A DNA stretch of 34,498 nucleotides from Bacteroidota bacterium. GTDB lineage: Bacteria > Bacteroidota > Bacteroidia > Flavobacteriales_C > GCA-002722245. Where the stretch lies: positions 208,003 through 242,500 of the forward strand of contig JAPLEZ010000145.1 of assembly GCA_026390935.1 (NCBI GenBank), given 5' to 3'. Made by a program: the position numbers and the translations under genes. The notes beneath the pieces were generated by a model. The model was not told the origin of the DNA and ran no database searches. It saw only the letters and a program-made list of their open reading frames with translations. Shown here piece after piece: positions 1 through 8,248 of the stretch. Within the stretch, counting starts at the first letter, position 1, and each line of letters begins with the position of its first letter.

Positions 1-603
1 GCGCACTGGTAGTGGGCTGCCATTACTTGCATTGCATGGTCCTGTATTGCACGATGTAGTTGAGCCAAAGATACTGCCTGTTCCTGACAATTGCGCTTGA
101 TTCCCGCTATGAAAAACACCAGTGCCTGAAGTAGTAATTGCTGATCCGTTTCCTCCTTGGAATGATTGTGTCATGGTGAGAGTGCCATTCACAACAATTT
201 GATTGCTGTTGTTTTTATTCTCTACACTGCCAGAAATGGAAAAAGTACTTCCAACAGCAATATTAACAATGGAGCCATTTCTAAAAGTAACATCCTCACT
301 GGTAGAAAAAGTTGCATTATTTGAGATATAAAGTTCGGCTCCATTTTTAACATCAATGTTGATTGATGAAGTGGTATTTGTTTCAATATGAATGATATCT
401 TTTGAAAAATCGGGAGTGCAGCCGCAGGAGGCTCCGCCGGAAGTAAGCGACCAATGGGTCCCTGTAGTTACACTAGCTGGATTTCCTATGGAATACACTG
501 TTTTTGAGGGTGCAGCAAAACACAAAGTATTTGCTAAAATTGCGATGGTTATAAATACCAATCTGCCCGGATTGGGATTTTTTGTTGCGGATGAAAGATT
601 CAT
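1..603 (-). CDS. T9SS-type secreted protein, 5' part only (runs off the window)
   Basis: Open frame of 201 codons from an ATG at 603 that reaches the window edge without a stop, so the C-terminus is missing. The N-terminus has a signal-peptide-like hydrophobic stretch (residues 18-32, LVFITIAILANTLCFAA). It is followed by low-complexity Ser/Thr/Asn/Gly beta-rich sequence of the kind found in Bacteroidota surface proteins (NGAELYISNNATFS, IVVNGTLTMTQSF). The last visible residues, SPLPV, match the start of the linker that often precedes the T9SS sorting domain (compare APLPVELLSF in the next gene). From this I infer an outer-surface protein exported by T9SS. It lies downstream of, and in the same direction as, the giant secreted protein, but has its own consensus promoter at 623-653. 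No enzymatic domain is recognisable. Confidence 0.75.
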   Translation of the reverse strand, partial: MNLSSATKNPNPGRLVFITIAILANTLCFAAPSKTVYSIGNPASVTTGTHWSLTSGGASCGCTPDFSKDIIHIETNTTSSINIDVKNGAELYISNNATFSTSEDVTFRNGSIVNIAVGSTFSISGSVENKNNSNQIVVNGTLTMTQSFQGGNGSAITTSGTGVFHSGNQAQLSGTGSIFGSTTSCNTGPCNASNGSPLPVR

Positions 604-622
604 TTAGAAAAGTAAAGTCACG

Positions 623-653
623 CAAAGATACTTTTAAAATAATAATTTACAAA
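623..653 (-). promoter_or_regulatory. Bacteroidota consensus promoter (TTTG-N19-TATCTTTG)
   Basis: On the minus strand, TTTG (653-650), 19 nt and TATCTTTG (630-623) fit the Bacteroidota primary sigma consensus exactly. Transcription would start about 10-13 nt before the ATG at 603, giving a very short leader. Confidence 0.75.
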
Positions 654-689
654 TGTGGAAAAACAGGAGGGTAAAAGTGATTTGGCAGT

Positions 690-3600
690 TTAATGCTCCT
701 TGGTCACCAGTAATTTCTGGTGCATTACAACGCCGTTACATACAGCATTTACGATGTAAATTCCTGAAGGAAAGGCAGAAGCATCAATTGGAGCAACATC
801 TCCATCTGTATTAATTGTGCTGAGTGCCGAGTAAACTTCTTTTCCTGACAAGTCATATACACGGATGCTTACTTGTCCGCCCTCCACTACATTTGAAAAA
901 GAGAGATAAGCGGTACTCGCTGTAGGATTAGGATAAAGGCTGAAAGACAATGCCGGAGCAACGTTTTTGGAGTTGCGTGAATTGATGCCAACGATTGACG
1001 AATAAGACGTTGTTCCGTCGAAATCAACTTGTTTTAAACGATAGTAGGAAATACCGTCAAAAGGAATTTTGTCTTCGGCAAAGTACATAATCACATGATT
1101 GCTGTTACCGGCGCCGGGAACCTGTTCAATCACTTCAAAATATTTTCCGTCTTTGCTTCTTTCTATGGCGAATAAATCGTTGTTGATTTCGGATGCTGTT
1201 GCCCAGCGGATGTCTACTTTCCCTTCTTCATCCAGCTTGGCGGTGAAAGAAAGAAGTTCCACCGGAAGTGGCGCTGCAGAAGATATTACACTGTAAGGAC
1301 TAAAAGAAGTTAATCCTGTTACATTTAAAGTATAAGGTCCCGAACCACTTGCTGCTGTTGCACTTTGAGTGGCATTCCATTGTCCGCCTGTATAATGTGC
1401 AATCATTGCGGCAGTTCTTGTAAATGATCCGCCTTCATTGCTGGAGCTCCATTGCAGGGTGAGAGAAACGTTTGAACCACCTGCAACACCTTCGGAGATT
1501 TGCCACATTTTATTTACTACACCACTGCTGATGGCTGTTCCGCCGCAGGTTCCATCGCTGGAAGCGTTGTCACAAATTCTAACCGAATAAGTATCCGAAG
1601 TTCCTGAGTTGTTGATGGTGAGTGGAGTGTAAGAGGTGGTGCTTCCTGAGCTTCCCACGGGGAAGGTAATGTTGCTGCAAACTGCACTCATCGATCCTGT
1701 TCCATTGGTTACAATAAAGCTTGCAGAGCTTGCTGACGTTGGAGAAGTGGCAGTTCCGTTGAGGGAAAGATTGTAACTTCCTAAATAAAGATACCCATCA
1801 CTTAAATCAATTTTTCCGCTGGTGGCAATACAGGCAGCATCTTGCAATACTACTCCGGTGGATGAAGTATTAGCAATGTACAATCTGAAGAAGCAAGATC
1901 CTCCGGAAGTAATTTGTTGTTCCGCACTTCCACTGAAAGTCACTTCTCTTCCAGTGTTAGTACTGGCAGTGAAAGTTCCGCTGTTCACGAAATTTCCTTT
2001 GATGATCAATTCTTTGTCATCAGCGTCAAGATTCAGTGTTGCGGAGTTGTTGATAGTTAGATTTCCATTAATGGTTAAATCAGAGCCCATTACTTTTGTG
2101 CTGTTGCCGCTTACGGTTAAATTGTAGTAAGTTGTTTTTTCGTTGATGTCGAAAGAGGCGGTAGTGTTGTTGAATTGCACTGTATTTCCCACAGTAGTTG
2201 CGTCTAAGGTTCCTCCTGCGAAATTTGCGTTGGTCCCTTTAAACACTAGTGTTCCAACATTTGTTAAAGTATTGCTTCCCTGAAAAATGGAGTTGATTGT
2301 GATGTTTCCGTTGTTGGTAGTGGAGGCGTCAATATCCAGATTGTCGCAGGTGCCTGTTCCGTCAATGGTTCCGCTACCTGTGGTTAATCTTCTTAAAACA
2401 AAAGAAGAGCTTCCGCCACCGCTTTCCGCTGAAATATCCGAGTTGAGTGTAATGCTTCCTATTGTACGCAACTCTGCTGTGGCGCTGGTTCCTTCTGCAT
2501 CACCATTGGAGTTGATGATGATGCCGTCGCTGCCTACATCCAAATCATTTCCTGTAGCATTGAAATCCAAAGTCCCCGTTCCGGTGTTGCCTATGGTTAA
2601 TTTCTGACAAGCAGATGCTGCGTCTACATCTACGCGGAAACCACCTTCAATAATTACTTTTTTGGTAGAAGTTGGAGCGCTTGCGCCGGGCGATCCGCCG
2701 CTGCGTGTTGCCCATACAGCCGTGCTGCTCCAGTTTCCATTGGCTACTGAATATCTTGAATTGCCCAATTCGTTGTTTGCATTTGGAGAGGCCAATGTAA
2801 AAGCATTTCCAAAGGTGCTGATGCTGCCCGCAGAAATAGATCCCGCAGAGGTAGTACTTCCACCAGTTACCGAGCAGCCGCCGCCGCAGCGGTTCACCCA
2901 GGAAGAGGTTACATCCCATTGAACTACTAATAAATCTGTGGTGTTTGTTGTTACTGCACTATTGGTGTTCCATGATAATTTAACTGCAGCGTTGGCTGAT
3001 CCTGAACGGCTCAGGTTCCAGTATTCTACATCGCTTACGTGATTTACACCTGTTCCATAGCTGGTATTAGAGGCCGGGGAAGCATAAAAATATTCGGAAG
3101 TAAAAGTGGTAGAGCTGGTAGTGGTTGGTGTAATTTCCAGCCAACGGTAACTTCCGCTTTTGCCTACAGGGAAAACAAAAGCCGATGTAGAAGTGCATAT
3201 TTTTTGCATTGGTCCTGATACGTGACTATTGTCTGTAGGTGTTGCGCCTAATGAAGAACTTGCGCCCATGATCAGATACTTGCTAGTGGCTGCCGTGATA
3301 ATGTGTCCGGTGGCGAGTGTTAATGAATTCGTTACTGTTGCATGGTTGTTCAAAGTAAGGTCATCGGTAGAAGCAGTTTTGTTGATGGTAAGATTGTAAA
3401 AAGTTTCTCCGCCGGAAACAGGACTTGCTGTTAAAGTCACATCATTGGCTGCGTCAAAAGTTACGGTTCCTGTACGTTCGTAAAAAGGATCGGAAACAGA
3501 GCTGGTGTTGTTCCAGTTTCCGGCCAATGCAATGTTTTTAATGTTGGAACTGTTGTTGGTATTGCTCACGTCGAGTATCGCTGCCCCGCCAATGGTTAAA

Positions 3601-5150
3601 TCGCCATTAACATCTAAATCACCTTCCATTGTTTTTACGCCTGATCCGCCTAAAACCAGATTATAGTAATTGGCCACAATTGGCGAGCTTACAGTTTCTC
3701 CTCTTATGCTTTGTACTCCTGCTCCGTTCAGTGTAATCGTTCCGCCGCTAATGGTGTATGTTCCGGAAAGCTGCGGAAGAACGGTAGATAATTTTGCCAA
3801 TTGTAAATCGCCACCTGTTTGTGTGTAATCAGCTGTTCCTGATGCATCATCCAAAATGTAAGTGCCCATGTTGAAGGTTCCGGCGGTCATGGTGAGTGTT
3901 GATCCGCTGGCAATATAGATGTTTCCTGCCGCAGTAACGGTTCCGTAAGTGTTGTTGATTGTCAGTTTTCCAAAAGTTTCACCTCCTGTTGGGGTATAAA
4001 TAGTTTGATTGTTGGCTGTACCGGCAAAAGTAGTTGTTTTGGTGCTTGAGCCGGAGAATGAACCACCATTGTCATTGTCCCAGTTTCCATAAATGGTAAT
4101 GTTATCATTCCCTGTGCTGGAGCTGAAAATGTTGCCATTGCCGATGGTAAGGTCTCCATATATTTTGATGTTATTGTTGTCGGTTTCTTTGGTTCCGCCA
4201 CCACTCAAAACAATATTATAATAAGAGGCGGTATTTTCAATCTGGTAAGAACCTGTGCTCCATCCAAATTCAACAGTGTTTCCGGTAGCTGTAGCAGTGA
4301 GGGTAATATTTGGAAAGTCGGCTTGTTTGGTGTATTTCAGATAAGATGTAGCACCATTATTAATGAAGGTTCCGCTGGCTACAAAGCTGGACGGATCCAA
4401 AATATTTATTCTGCCGTCATTCGTCAATGTTTTACCATTCATATCTAATTTTCCGCTTCCGCTGAAGGAAAGAGTTGTTGTTGCCGGAACCGTTACATCA
4501 CCTTGCAAAGCCAAATTGCCTGATGCGGAATAGGTGCCAGTTCCGCTTAATAAGATTCCGCTGCTATTGCTGCCGTTCACCTGAACTTCTTTGGAGGAAG
4601 CGCCTCCTAAAGTTCCGTCTAAGGTTAATCCACGAGCTATTATTATTTTTTTGTTGGCGGAGTGTGTTAGCGTATTGCTTCCGCTGATGCTTAAGGAATT
4701 GATGTCAAAGTCACTGGAAAAGTCTGTTGTTACTGTAAATCCACCTGTGATGCTAATGTCTTCACCAGAGCCATCAGTTGGCGCTTTTTCTTTACCATAG
4801 CTTCCGCTTGCAGTAGCAGTGGCAGCTGAAGAAAGAATAAGAGTAGTATTGTTGGTAATAGAAAGCACAGTTCCTCTAACTGTTCCTGAACTGGATTGCA
4901 AAAGAAGTACACTTCCAATACTTACTTCGGTGCTGAAAAAAGTTCCGCTACCTGTTACTGTGGTGGATCCGTTGGTGAAAGATGCTGTACCGGTGCAATA
5001 GTATATCCATGTAGCATCGGTAGTCCAGTTGCCTGTAGCGCGGGACACTATGGTAGTTGCTTTAGAGGAAAAGGAAAGGCACAAAAATACCATCAGGAAA
5101 ATACTTCTGATGGCGAAGGGGTGAATTCTGGTTAATAGTTCTTTCTTCAT
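690..5150 (-). CDS. Giant T9SS type A sorting-domain surface protein (1486 aa)
   Basis: Predicted cell-surface or secreted repeat protein. I chose the ATG at 5150 (MKKELLTRIHPF...) instead of the first in-frame ATG at 5192. The later start gives a normal signal peptide ending near SSKA, and a consensus promoter (5162-5192) overlaps the upstream codons. The body consists of degenerate beta-solenoid-like repeats around phrases such as YYNLVLSG, GDLTIG and LTINGNLTI, rich in Thr/Ser/Gly/Asn. The starter motif ATGNWTTDATW near the N-terminus recurs mid-protein as ANGNWSSTAVWATRSGG, suggesting a duplicated module. The C-terminus has the linker APLPVELLSFTAKL, a fibronectin-like segment (DIRWATASEINNDLFAIERS) and a classic T9SS type A domain (SLYPNPTAS ... 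YDLSGKEVYSA ... GIYIVNAV). No catalytic motif was seen. An adhesin or matrix role is a guess. Confidence 0.9.
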   Translation of the reverse strand: MKKELLTRIHPFAIRSIFLMVFLCLSFSSKATTIVSRATGNWTTDATWIYYCTGTASFTNGSTTVTGSGTFFSTEVSIGSVLLLQSSSGTVRGTVLSITNNTTLILSSAATATASGSYGKEKAPTDGSGEDISITGGFTVTTDFSSDFDINSLSISGSNTLTHSANKKIIIARGLTLDGTLGGASSKEVQVNGSNSSGILLSGTGTYSASGNLALQGDVTVPATTTLSFSGSGKLDMNGKTLTNDGRINILDPSSFVASGTFINNGATSYLKYTKQADFPNITLTATATGNTVEFGWSTGSYQIENTASYYNIVLSGGGTKETDNNNIKIYGDLTIGNGNIFSSSTGNDNITIYGNWDNDNGGSFSGSSTKTTTFAGTANNQTIYTPTGGETFGKLTINNTYGTVTAAGNIYIASGSTLTMTAGTFNMGTYILDDASGTADYTQTGGDLQLAKLSTVLPQLSGTYTISGGTITLNGAGVQSIRGETVSSPIVANYYNLVLGGSGVKTMEGDLDVNGDLTIGGAAILDVSNTNNSSNIKNIALAGNWNNTSSVSDPFYERTGTVTFDAANDVTLTASPVSGGETFYNLTINKTASTDDLTLNNHATVTNSLTLATGHIITAATSKYLIMGASSSLGATPTDNSHVSGPMQKICTSTSAFVFPVGKSGSYRWLEITPTTTSSTTFTSEYFYASPASNTSYGTGVNHVSDVEYWNLSRSGSANAAVKLSWNTNSAVTTNTTDLLVVQWDVTSSWVNRCGGGCSVTGGSTTSAGSISAGSISTFGNAFTLASPNANNELGNSRYSVANGNWSSTAVWATRSGGSPGASAPTSTKKVIIEGGFRVDVDAASACQKLTIGNTGTGTLDFNATGNDLDVGSDGIIINSNGDAEGTSATAELRTIGSITLNSDISAESGGGSSSFVLRRLTTGSGTIDGTGTCDNLDIDASTTNNGNITINSIFQGSNTLTNVGTLVFKGTNANFAGGTLDATTVGNTVQFNNTTASFDINEKTTYYNLTVSGNSTKVMGSDLTINGNLTINNSATLNLDADDKELIIKGNFVNSGTFTASTNTGREVTFSGSAEQQITSGGSCFFRLYIANTSSTGVVLQDAACIATSGKIDLSDGYLYLGSYNLSLNGTATSPTSASSASFIVTNGTGSMSAVCSNITFPVGSSGSTTSYTPLTINNSGTSDTYSVRICDNASSDGTCGGTAISSGVVNKMWQISEGVAGGSNVSLTLQWSSSNEGGSFTRTAAMIAHYTGGQWNATQSATAASGSGPYTLNVTGLTSFSPYSVISSAAPLPVELLSFTAKLDEEGKVDIRWATASEINNDLFAIERSKDGKYFEVIEQVPGAGNSNHVIMYFAEDKIPFDGISYYRLKQVDFDGTTSYSSIVGINSRNSKNVAPALSFSLYPNPTASTAYLSFSNVVEGGQVSIRVYDLSGKEVYSALSTINTDGDVAPIDASAFPSGIYIVNAVCNGVVMHQKLLVTKEH

Positions 5151-5161
5151 TGAAATCTGTG

Positions 5162-5192
5162 CAAATATACTTTGTGACATTATACCTGTCAA
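5162..5192 (-). promoter_or_regulatory. Promoter of the giant surface-protein gene (TTG-N20-TATATTTG)
   Basis: On the minus strand, TTG (5192-5190), 20 nt and TATATTTG (5169-5162) match the Bacteroidota consensus. The site overlaps the longest possible reading of the downstream ORF, which is why the start at 5150 is preferred. Confidence 0.7.
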
Positions 5193-5322
5193 TTAAAATA
5201 AGGTTTTTCACGTATTGTATAAAACTGAATTATGCAGAATGACATGATTTATCGATAAATGGTTGATTATACTTGGTGTCTGTAAAGCTGAAAAGAAGGT
5301 TGTTAACAATGGAGAGTTACTA

Positions 5323-6210
5323 TTATCCTATTTTTACGGAGGTCATTGTTAGAGACCCCGCCATGGCTTTATCATTGAAAAATGAAGTTGCTTCTTTTTC
5401 ATCCTGAAGACCCAAAGTGTACAATAGAGGATAATAATGATCAGGGGTTGGAATGGCGAGTGTAGCGGCTTTGCTCAGATTTTGATAATCAATAAGAGCA
5501 GCGTGGTTGCGGCGGCTGATGTTTTTCTTGAAAATTTCGTTCATCTCCAAAGCCCAGTCGAAACCAAAGCCAGCCGGTTCATTCAGTCTTTTAAAATCCA
5601 CCATTCCTAAGTTGTGGACCATGTTACCACTGCCCACAATCAGCACTCCTTTATTGCGCAGTGCAGCCAGTTCTTTGGCTAAATTATAGTGGTACTGCGG
5701 TGTTTTATAATAATCGATGCTCAGCTGTAAAACCGGAATATTGGCTTCGGGATACATTTGTTTGATGATGCTCCAGGTGCCATGATCGAGGCCCCACTCA
5801 TGGTCCAATCCTACTTCTGTGCTTTTGATCAGTTCTTTGGTTTCCTTTGCCAGCTGAGGATTTCCCGGCGCAGGATATTGCACATCAAAAAGTTGTTGCG
5901 GAAATCCACCGAAATCATGAATGGTTTCGGGATGATCCATGGCAGTAATGAAAGTTCCTTTGGTGAGCCAGTGTGCCGAAATACACAAGACTGCAGCGGG
6001 TTGCGGAATTTCCTTCGCTAGTTGTTTCCAGCGCAAAGTAAACTCATTGTCTTCAATGGCGTTCATGGGGGAGCCGTGGCCGATGAACAACACCGGCATT
6101 TTCTCCGTTTTAGGTAGACCATCACTTATTTTCGACAGATCTCTTAAATTCATAAAGCTTGCTGCAAGCGGAAGAAAAGCCATTGATTTGATAAAGGCTT
6201 TTCTATCCAT
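5323..6210 (-). CDS. ygiD: YgiD-type 4,5-DOPA / class III extradiol ring-cleavage dioxygenase
   Basis: LigB-superfamily class III extradiol dioxygenase, 295 aa, close to the usual YgiD length once an N-terminal extension is removed. Family members cleave catechol-type rings such as L-DOPA at the 4,5 position with a metal in a His cluster. Visible family motifs are GHGSPMN (His45), SAHW (His80), IHDFGGFP (His98), LDHGTW (His143), MVHNLG (His199) and TPDHYYPLLY (His258). The spacing of His45, 80, 199 and 258 suits the four metal-binding histidines of YgiD. The first 20 residues (MDRKAFIKSMAFLPLAASFM) look like a Tat-like or hydrophobic export signal without a full twin arginine, so the enzyme may be periplasmic. 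It overlaps the stop of the upstream cytochrome gene by one base (TAATG), so the two are coupled. The true substrate is unknown. Confidence 0.9.
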   Translation of the reverse strand: MDRKAFIKSMAFLPLAASFMNLRDLSKISDGLPKTEKMPVLFIGHGSPMNAIEDNEFTLRWKQLAKEIPQPAAVLCISAHWLTKGTFITAMDHPETIHDFGGFPQQLFDVQYPAPGNPQLAKETKELIKSTEVGLDHEWGLDHGTWSIIKQMYPEANIPVLQLSIDYYKTPQYHYNLAKELAALRNKGVLIVGSGNMVHNLGMVDFKRLNEPAGFGFDWALEMNEIFKKNISRRNHAALIDYQNLSKAATLAIPTPDHYYPLLYTLGLQDEKEATSFFNDKAMAGSLTMTSVKIG

Positions 6211-6533
6211 TATTTCTGTCCCTCTTTGCTCATGGTGAGCATGTATTTTAAAATTATGGCTTCGGTATCTTTATCGATTTTCGCTTTTTTTGCCATTGGG
6301 GGCACTACTTGCAATAATTTCGATTCGCTGTATTTTACAGGATCTTTTAGTCCGTGGCATCCCGCGCAATTGGTTTCGTATGCTAACTTGCCTTTGTTGA
6401 GTTCTGCAAGGGTTAAGTTCGGGTAAATGGATTTGCCTTTGTCTACATCGGTTTCAGTAGGAGTGGCTAATTTAACAGCAGCGCCGCAAGCTGCAAGAAT
6501 AAGCACGGCTGAAAGGATAAATAGTTTTTTCAT
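6210..6533 (-). CDS. Small lipoprotein cytochrome c
   Basis: A 107-residue monoheme c-type cytochrome. It has a lipoprotein signal (LILAAC, lipidated Cys16), one heme site CAGCH (Cys56, Cys59, His60) and Met80 in VVPPM as the likely distal ligand, so it should sit on the periplasmic side of a membrane and carry electrons. It is the first gene of a two-gene operon: its TAA shares a base with the ATG of the extradiol dioxygenase gene. The pairing could mean the cytochrome serves the dioxygenase, but such dioxygenases do not need an electron donor, so co-regulation for another reason is equally possible. A 6-bp inverted repeat (GTTGAA/TTCAAC, 6537-6556) lies just upstream of the start. Confidence 0.88.
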   Translation of the reverse strand: MKKLFILSAVLILAACGAAVKLATPTETDVDKGKSIYPNLTLAELNKGKLAYETNCAGCHGLKDPVKYSESKLLQVVPPMAKKAKIDKDTEAIILKYMLTMSKEGQK

Positions 6534-6627
6534 TTCGTTGAATATATATTTTCAACAAAATAAACCATAATAAATGTATAGACAAATAATTTTGAAAGAA
6601 TTAACAAGAAGTTAATTCAATTGAGGC

Positions 6628-7068
6628 TTAGGCAGAGGTTTTGCTTACGTTTCTGAAAATGAATTTCGGATAAACATGTCGTTTCGCAAATCGGCCTGGC
6701 GAATCAGAATTGACCATTTTGATGTAAGTGTTTTTAGGCACATCAAAATATTCATAAACACTGCCATCTAAAAAAGTAACTTTTAAAGTTTGTGCTTGGT
6801 ATTCAAAGTCGGCTATGTTAGAGGTAGCAAGGGTATTGTTATAGATTTCCGCATTTTGTTCATGCGTCTCTTTATTGATACTTACTAAAAAATGATAGGC
6901 TTCAATGATGGCTTTGCTTTTGTGTTCAGCTTCGGCTTTGCCTTGTTCATCCTGAAATTTATCGGGATGAAATTCCTTCATAAAGTTTCTGTAAATGCTT
7001 TTTAGTTCGGCTAAATCGGCACTTGGCGTAACGCCCATTAGTTTTCTGCTGTCGTTGATCTTTTTCAT
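6628..7068 (-). CDS. J-domain protein with C-terminal KTSC domain
   Basis: A 146-residue cytoplasmic protein. The N-terminal half is a DnaJ-type J domain with the diagnostic HPD triad (His34-Pro35-Asp36 in FMKEFHPDKF), which stimulates Hsp70/DnaK ATPase. The C-terminal half (IADFEYQAQTLKVTFLDGSV onward, with VYEYFDVP and SDSPGRF) matches the small KTSC domain of unknown function. No Gly/Phe region, zinc finger or DnaJ C-terminal domain is present, so it is not canonical DnaJ. The start at 7068 (MKKINDSRKL) is preferred over an ATG at 7143: the longer version would overlap the divergent gene, and a TATCTTTG box lies just upstream of 7068. Confidence 0.85.
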   Translation of the reverse strand: MKKINDSRKLMGVTPSADLAELKSIYRNFMKEFHPDKFQDEQGKAEAEHKSKAIIEAYHFLVSINKETHEQNAEIYNNTLATSNIADFEYQAQTLKVTFLDGSVYEYFDVPKNTYIKMVNSDSPGRFAKRHVYPKFIFRNVSKTSA

Positions 7069-7119
7069 AGTTGGCGCAAAGATACATTTTAAATTAAAAG
7101 AGATTAGTAGATTTGAGCT
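7069..7119. promoter_or_regulatory. Divergent promoter region with two -7 boxes
   Basis: Between the divergent starts at 7068 (minus) and 7120 (plus) lie TATCTTTG on the minus strand (7084-7077) and TAGATTTG on the plus strand (7108-7115). Both fit TAnnTTTG. No clear -33 TTG was found at the right distance for either. The plus-strand message would be nearly leaderless. Confidence 0.5.
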
Positions 7120-7794
7120 ATGAAAATTCATTATTTGCAACATGTAGCCTTTGAAGGCCTTGGTTCCATTGAAGATTGGGCCTTAGAGAACAAGCATAAA
7201 TTAAGCGCAACTAAATTTTTTGAGCAACAACAATTGCCCAAATTGGACTCTTTTGACATGTTAGTGATATTGGGCGGACCGATGGGTGTTGCTGATGAGG
7301 AGGAATTTCCGTGGTTGGCAGAAGAAAAAGCTTTTATTAAGAAAGCTATCGCAGCAGATAGGTTTGTGGTGGGTATTTGCCTGGGTGCTCAGCTGATTGC
7401 CGAAGCCTTGGAAGCAAAAGTTTATCCTAACAAAGTAAAAGAAATTGGATGGTTCCCCATTCAAAAAACCGGACACTTCTTTTTCAAATCACTGCCCGAT
7501 GACTTTACTGTTTTTCACTGGCATGGCGACACCTTTGATTTGCCTCGCAAGGCCATTCATCTCGCTTCATCTGCGGCATGCCGCAACCAAGCCTTTTTAT
7601 ACAACAAAAGAGTTTTGGCTTTGCAATTTCATTTGGAAGTCACAGAAAAAAGCTTGCAGGAAATGTTGGAAAACGGAAGAAATGAATTGACGGAAGAAGA
7701 ATATATTCAGTCGGAAAAACAAATTTTGGAAGGAAGTAAAAATTTTGAAATTAATAATAGTACGCTAAGCAATCTATTGAATTGGCTGAGGTAA
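7120..7794 (+). CDS. Class I glutamine amidotransferase (GMP synthase-like)
   Basis: A stand-alone class I glutamine amidotransferase domain of 224 aa. The catalytic triad is visible: nucleophile Cys87 in GICLGAQ, then His171 and Glu173 in LQFHLE. The oxyanion-loop motif VILGGPMGV (residues 49-57) is intact. It lacks the ATP-pyrophosphatase domain of true GuaA, so it belongs with the 'type 1 glutamine amidotransferase' group whose acceptor substrate is usually unknown; some relatives act as gamma-glutamyl hydrolases. It is transcribed divergently from the J-domain gene and followed by tRNA-Ala. There is no operon partner from which to infer a pathway. Confidence 0.88.
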   Translation: MKIHYLQHVAFEGLGSIEDWALENKHKLSATKFFEQQQLPKLDSFDMLVILGGPMGVADEEEFPWLAEEKAFIKKAIAADRFVVGICLGAQLIAEALEAKVYPNKVKEIGWFPIQKTGHFFFKSLPDDFTVFHWHGDTFDLPRKAIHLASSAACRNQAFLYNKRVLALQFHLEVTEKSLQEMLENGRNELTEEEYIQSEKQILEGSKNFEINNSTLSNLLNWLR

Positions 7795-7825
7795 AGGGAA
7801 ACAATAAAGCATTGAACAAAATTTA

Positions 7826-7833
7826 TATATTTG
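7826..7833 (+). promoter_or_regulatory. -7 box for tRNA-Ala (TATATTTG)
   Basis: Perfect TAnnTTTG 20 bp before the mature tRNA 5' end. The nearest TTG (7812-7814) is too close to be an ordinary -33 element. Confidence 0.5.
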
Positions 7834-7852
7834 TCTCCAGTTCATTTTATAA

Positions 7853-7926
<74 letters not shown>

Positions 7927-8248
7927 CAATAAGCTATCGTTAGAACACTCTTTCTTGGTTTTTACTTACACCCAGAATGTCCTTGCGAAAATTTTGTACT
8001 CAGAAAATCTCAAAACCTAAAGATAAAGGGAAAAAAGCTCTAAGACCCCCAATTTTAGTGGCTTTTTCCGGAAAACCTGATTTATAGTCATTTATGTAAA
8101 TTCAGGTGTATTTCCGAAATTTCTGTTACCCTGTTGTTACCCAAAAACATTCAAAGGCTTACATGTAAGTTCATGAACCCTACAAATGTGATTTCCTATA
8201 TGGATATTGCATTTCAAGGTAATTATTAACCTTTAAAAACCGTAAGTT
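7927..8248. other. Gene-free tRNA-integrase interval with repeat motifs (possible att region)
   Basis: No ORF is supported in these 322 bp. It contains a 12-bp palindrome (8064-8075, TTTTCCGGAAAA), an imperfect inverted repeat (ACCTGATTTA 8075-8084 with TAAATTCAGGT 8097-8107), two direct copies of TGTTACCC exactly 11 bp apart (8124-8131, 8135-8142) and a 19-bp element (8159-8177) that recurs at 10435. Palindromes plus phased direct repeats between a tRNA and an integrase gene are what arm- and core-type integrase sites look like. This assignment is inference. Confidence 0.4.
8159..8177 (+). repeat. 19-bp direct repeat, copy 1
   Basis: TTACATGTAAGTTCATGAA, matching copy 2 at 10435-10453 at 17 of 19 positions, 72 bp upstream of the integrase start. 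It may be a binding site for the integrase or the HTH protein encoded after copy 2. Confidence 0.55.

Noticed and set aside
2647-2922. Overlapping ORFs on both strands inside the giant T9SS gene
   Set aside because: Low-complexity Ser/Thr/Gly repeats leave other frames open by composition; no promoters or domains.
7927-8248. Small protein gene in the tRNA-integrase interval
   Set aside because: Short frames only (for example from the ATG at 8173, 17 codons); the region is better described by its repeats.
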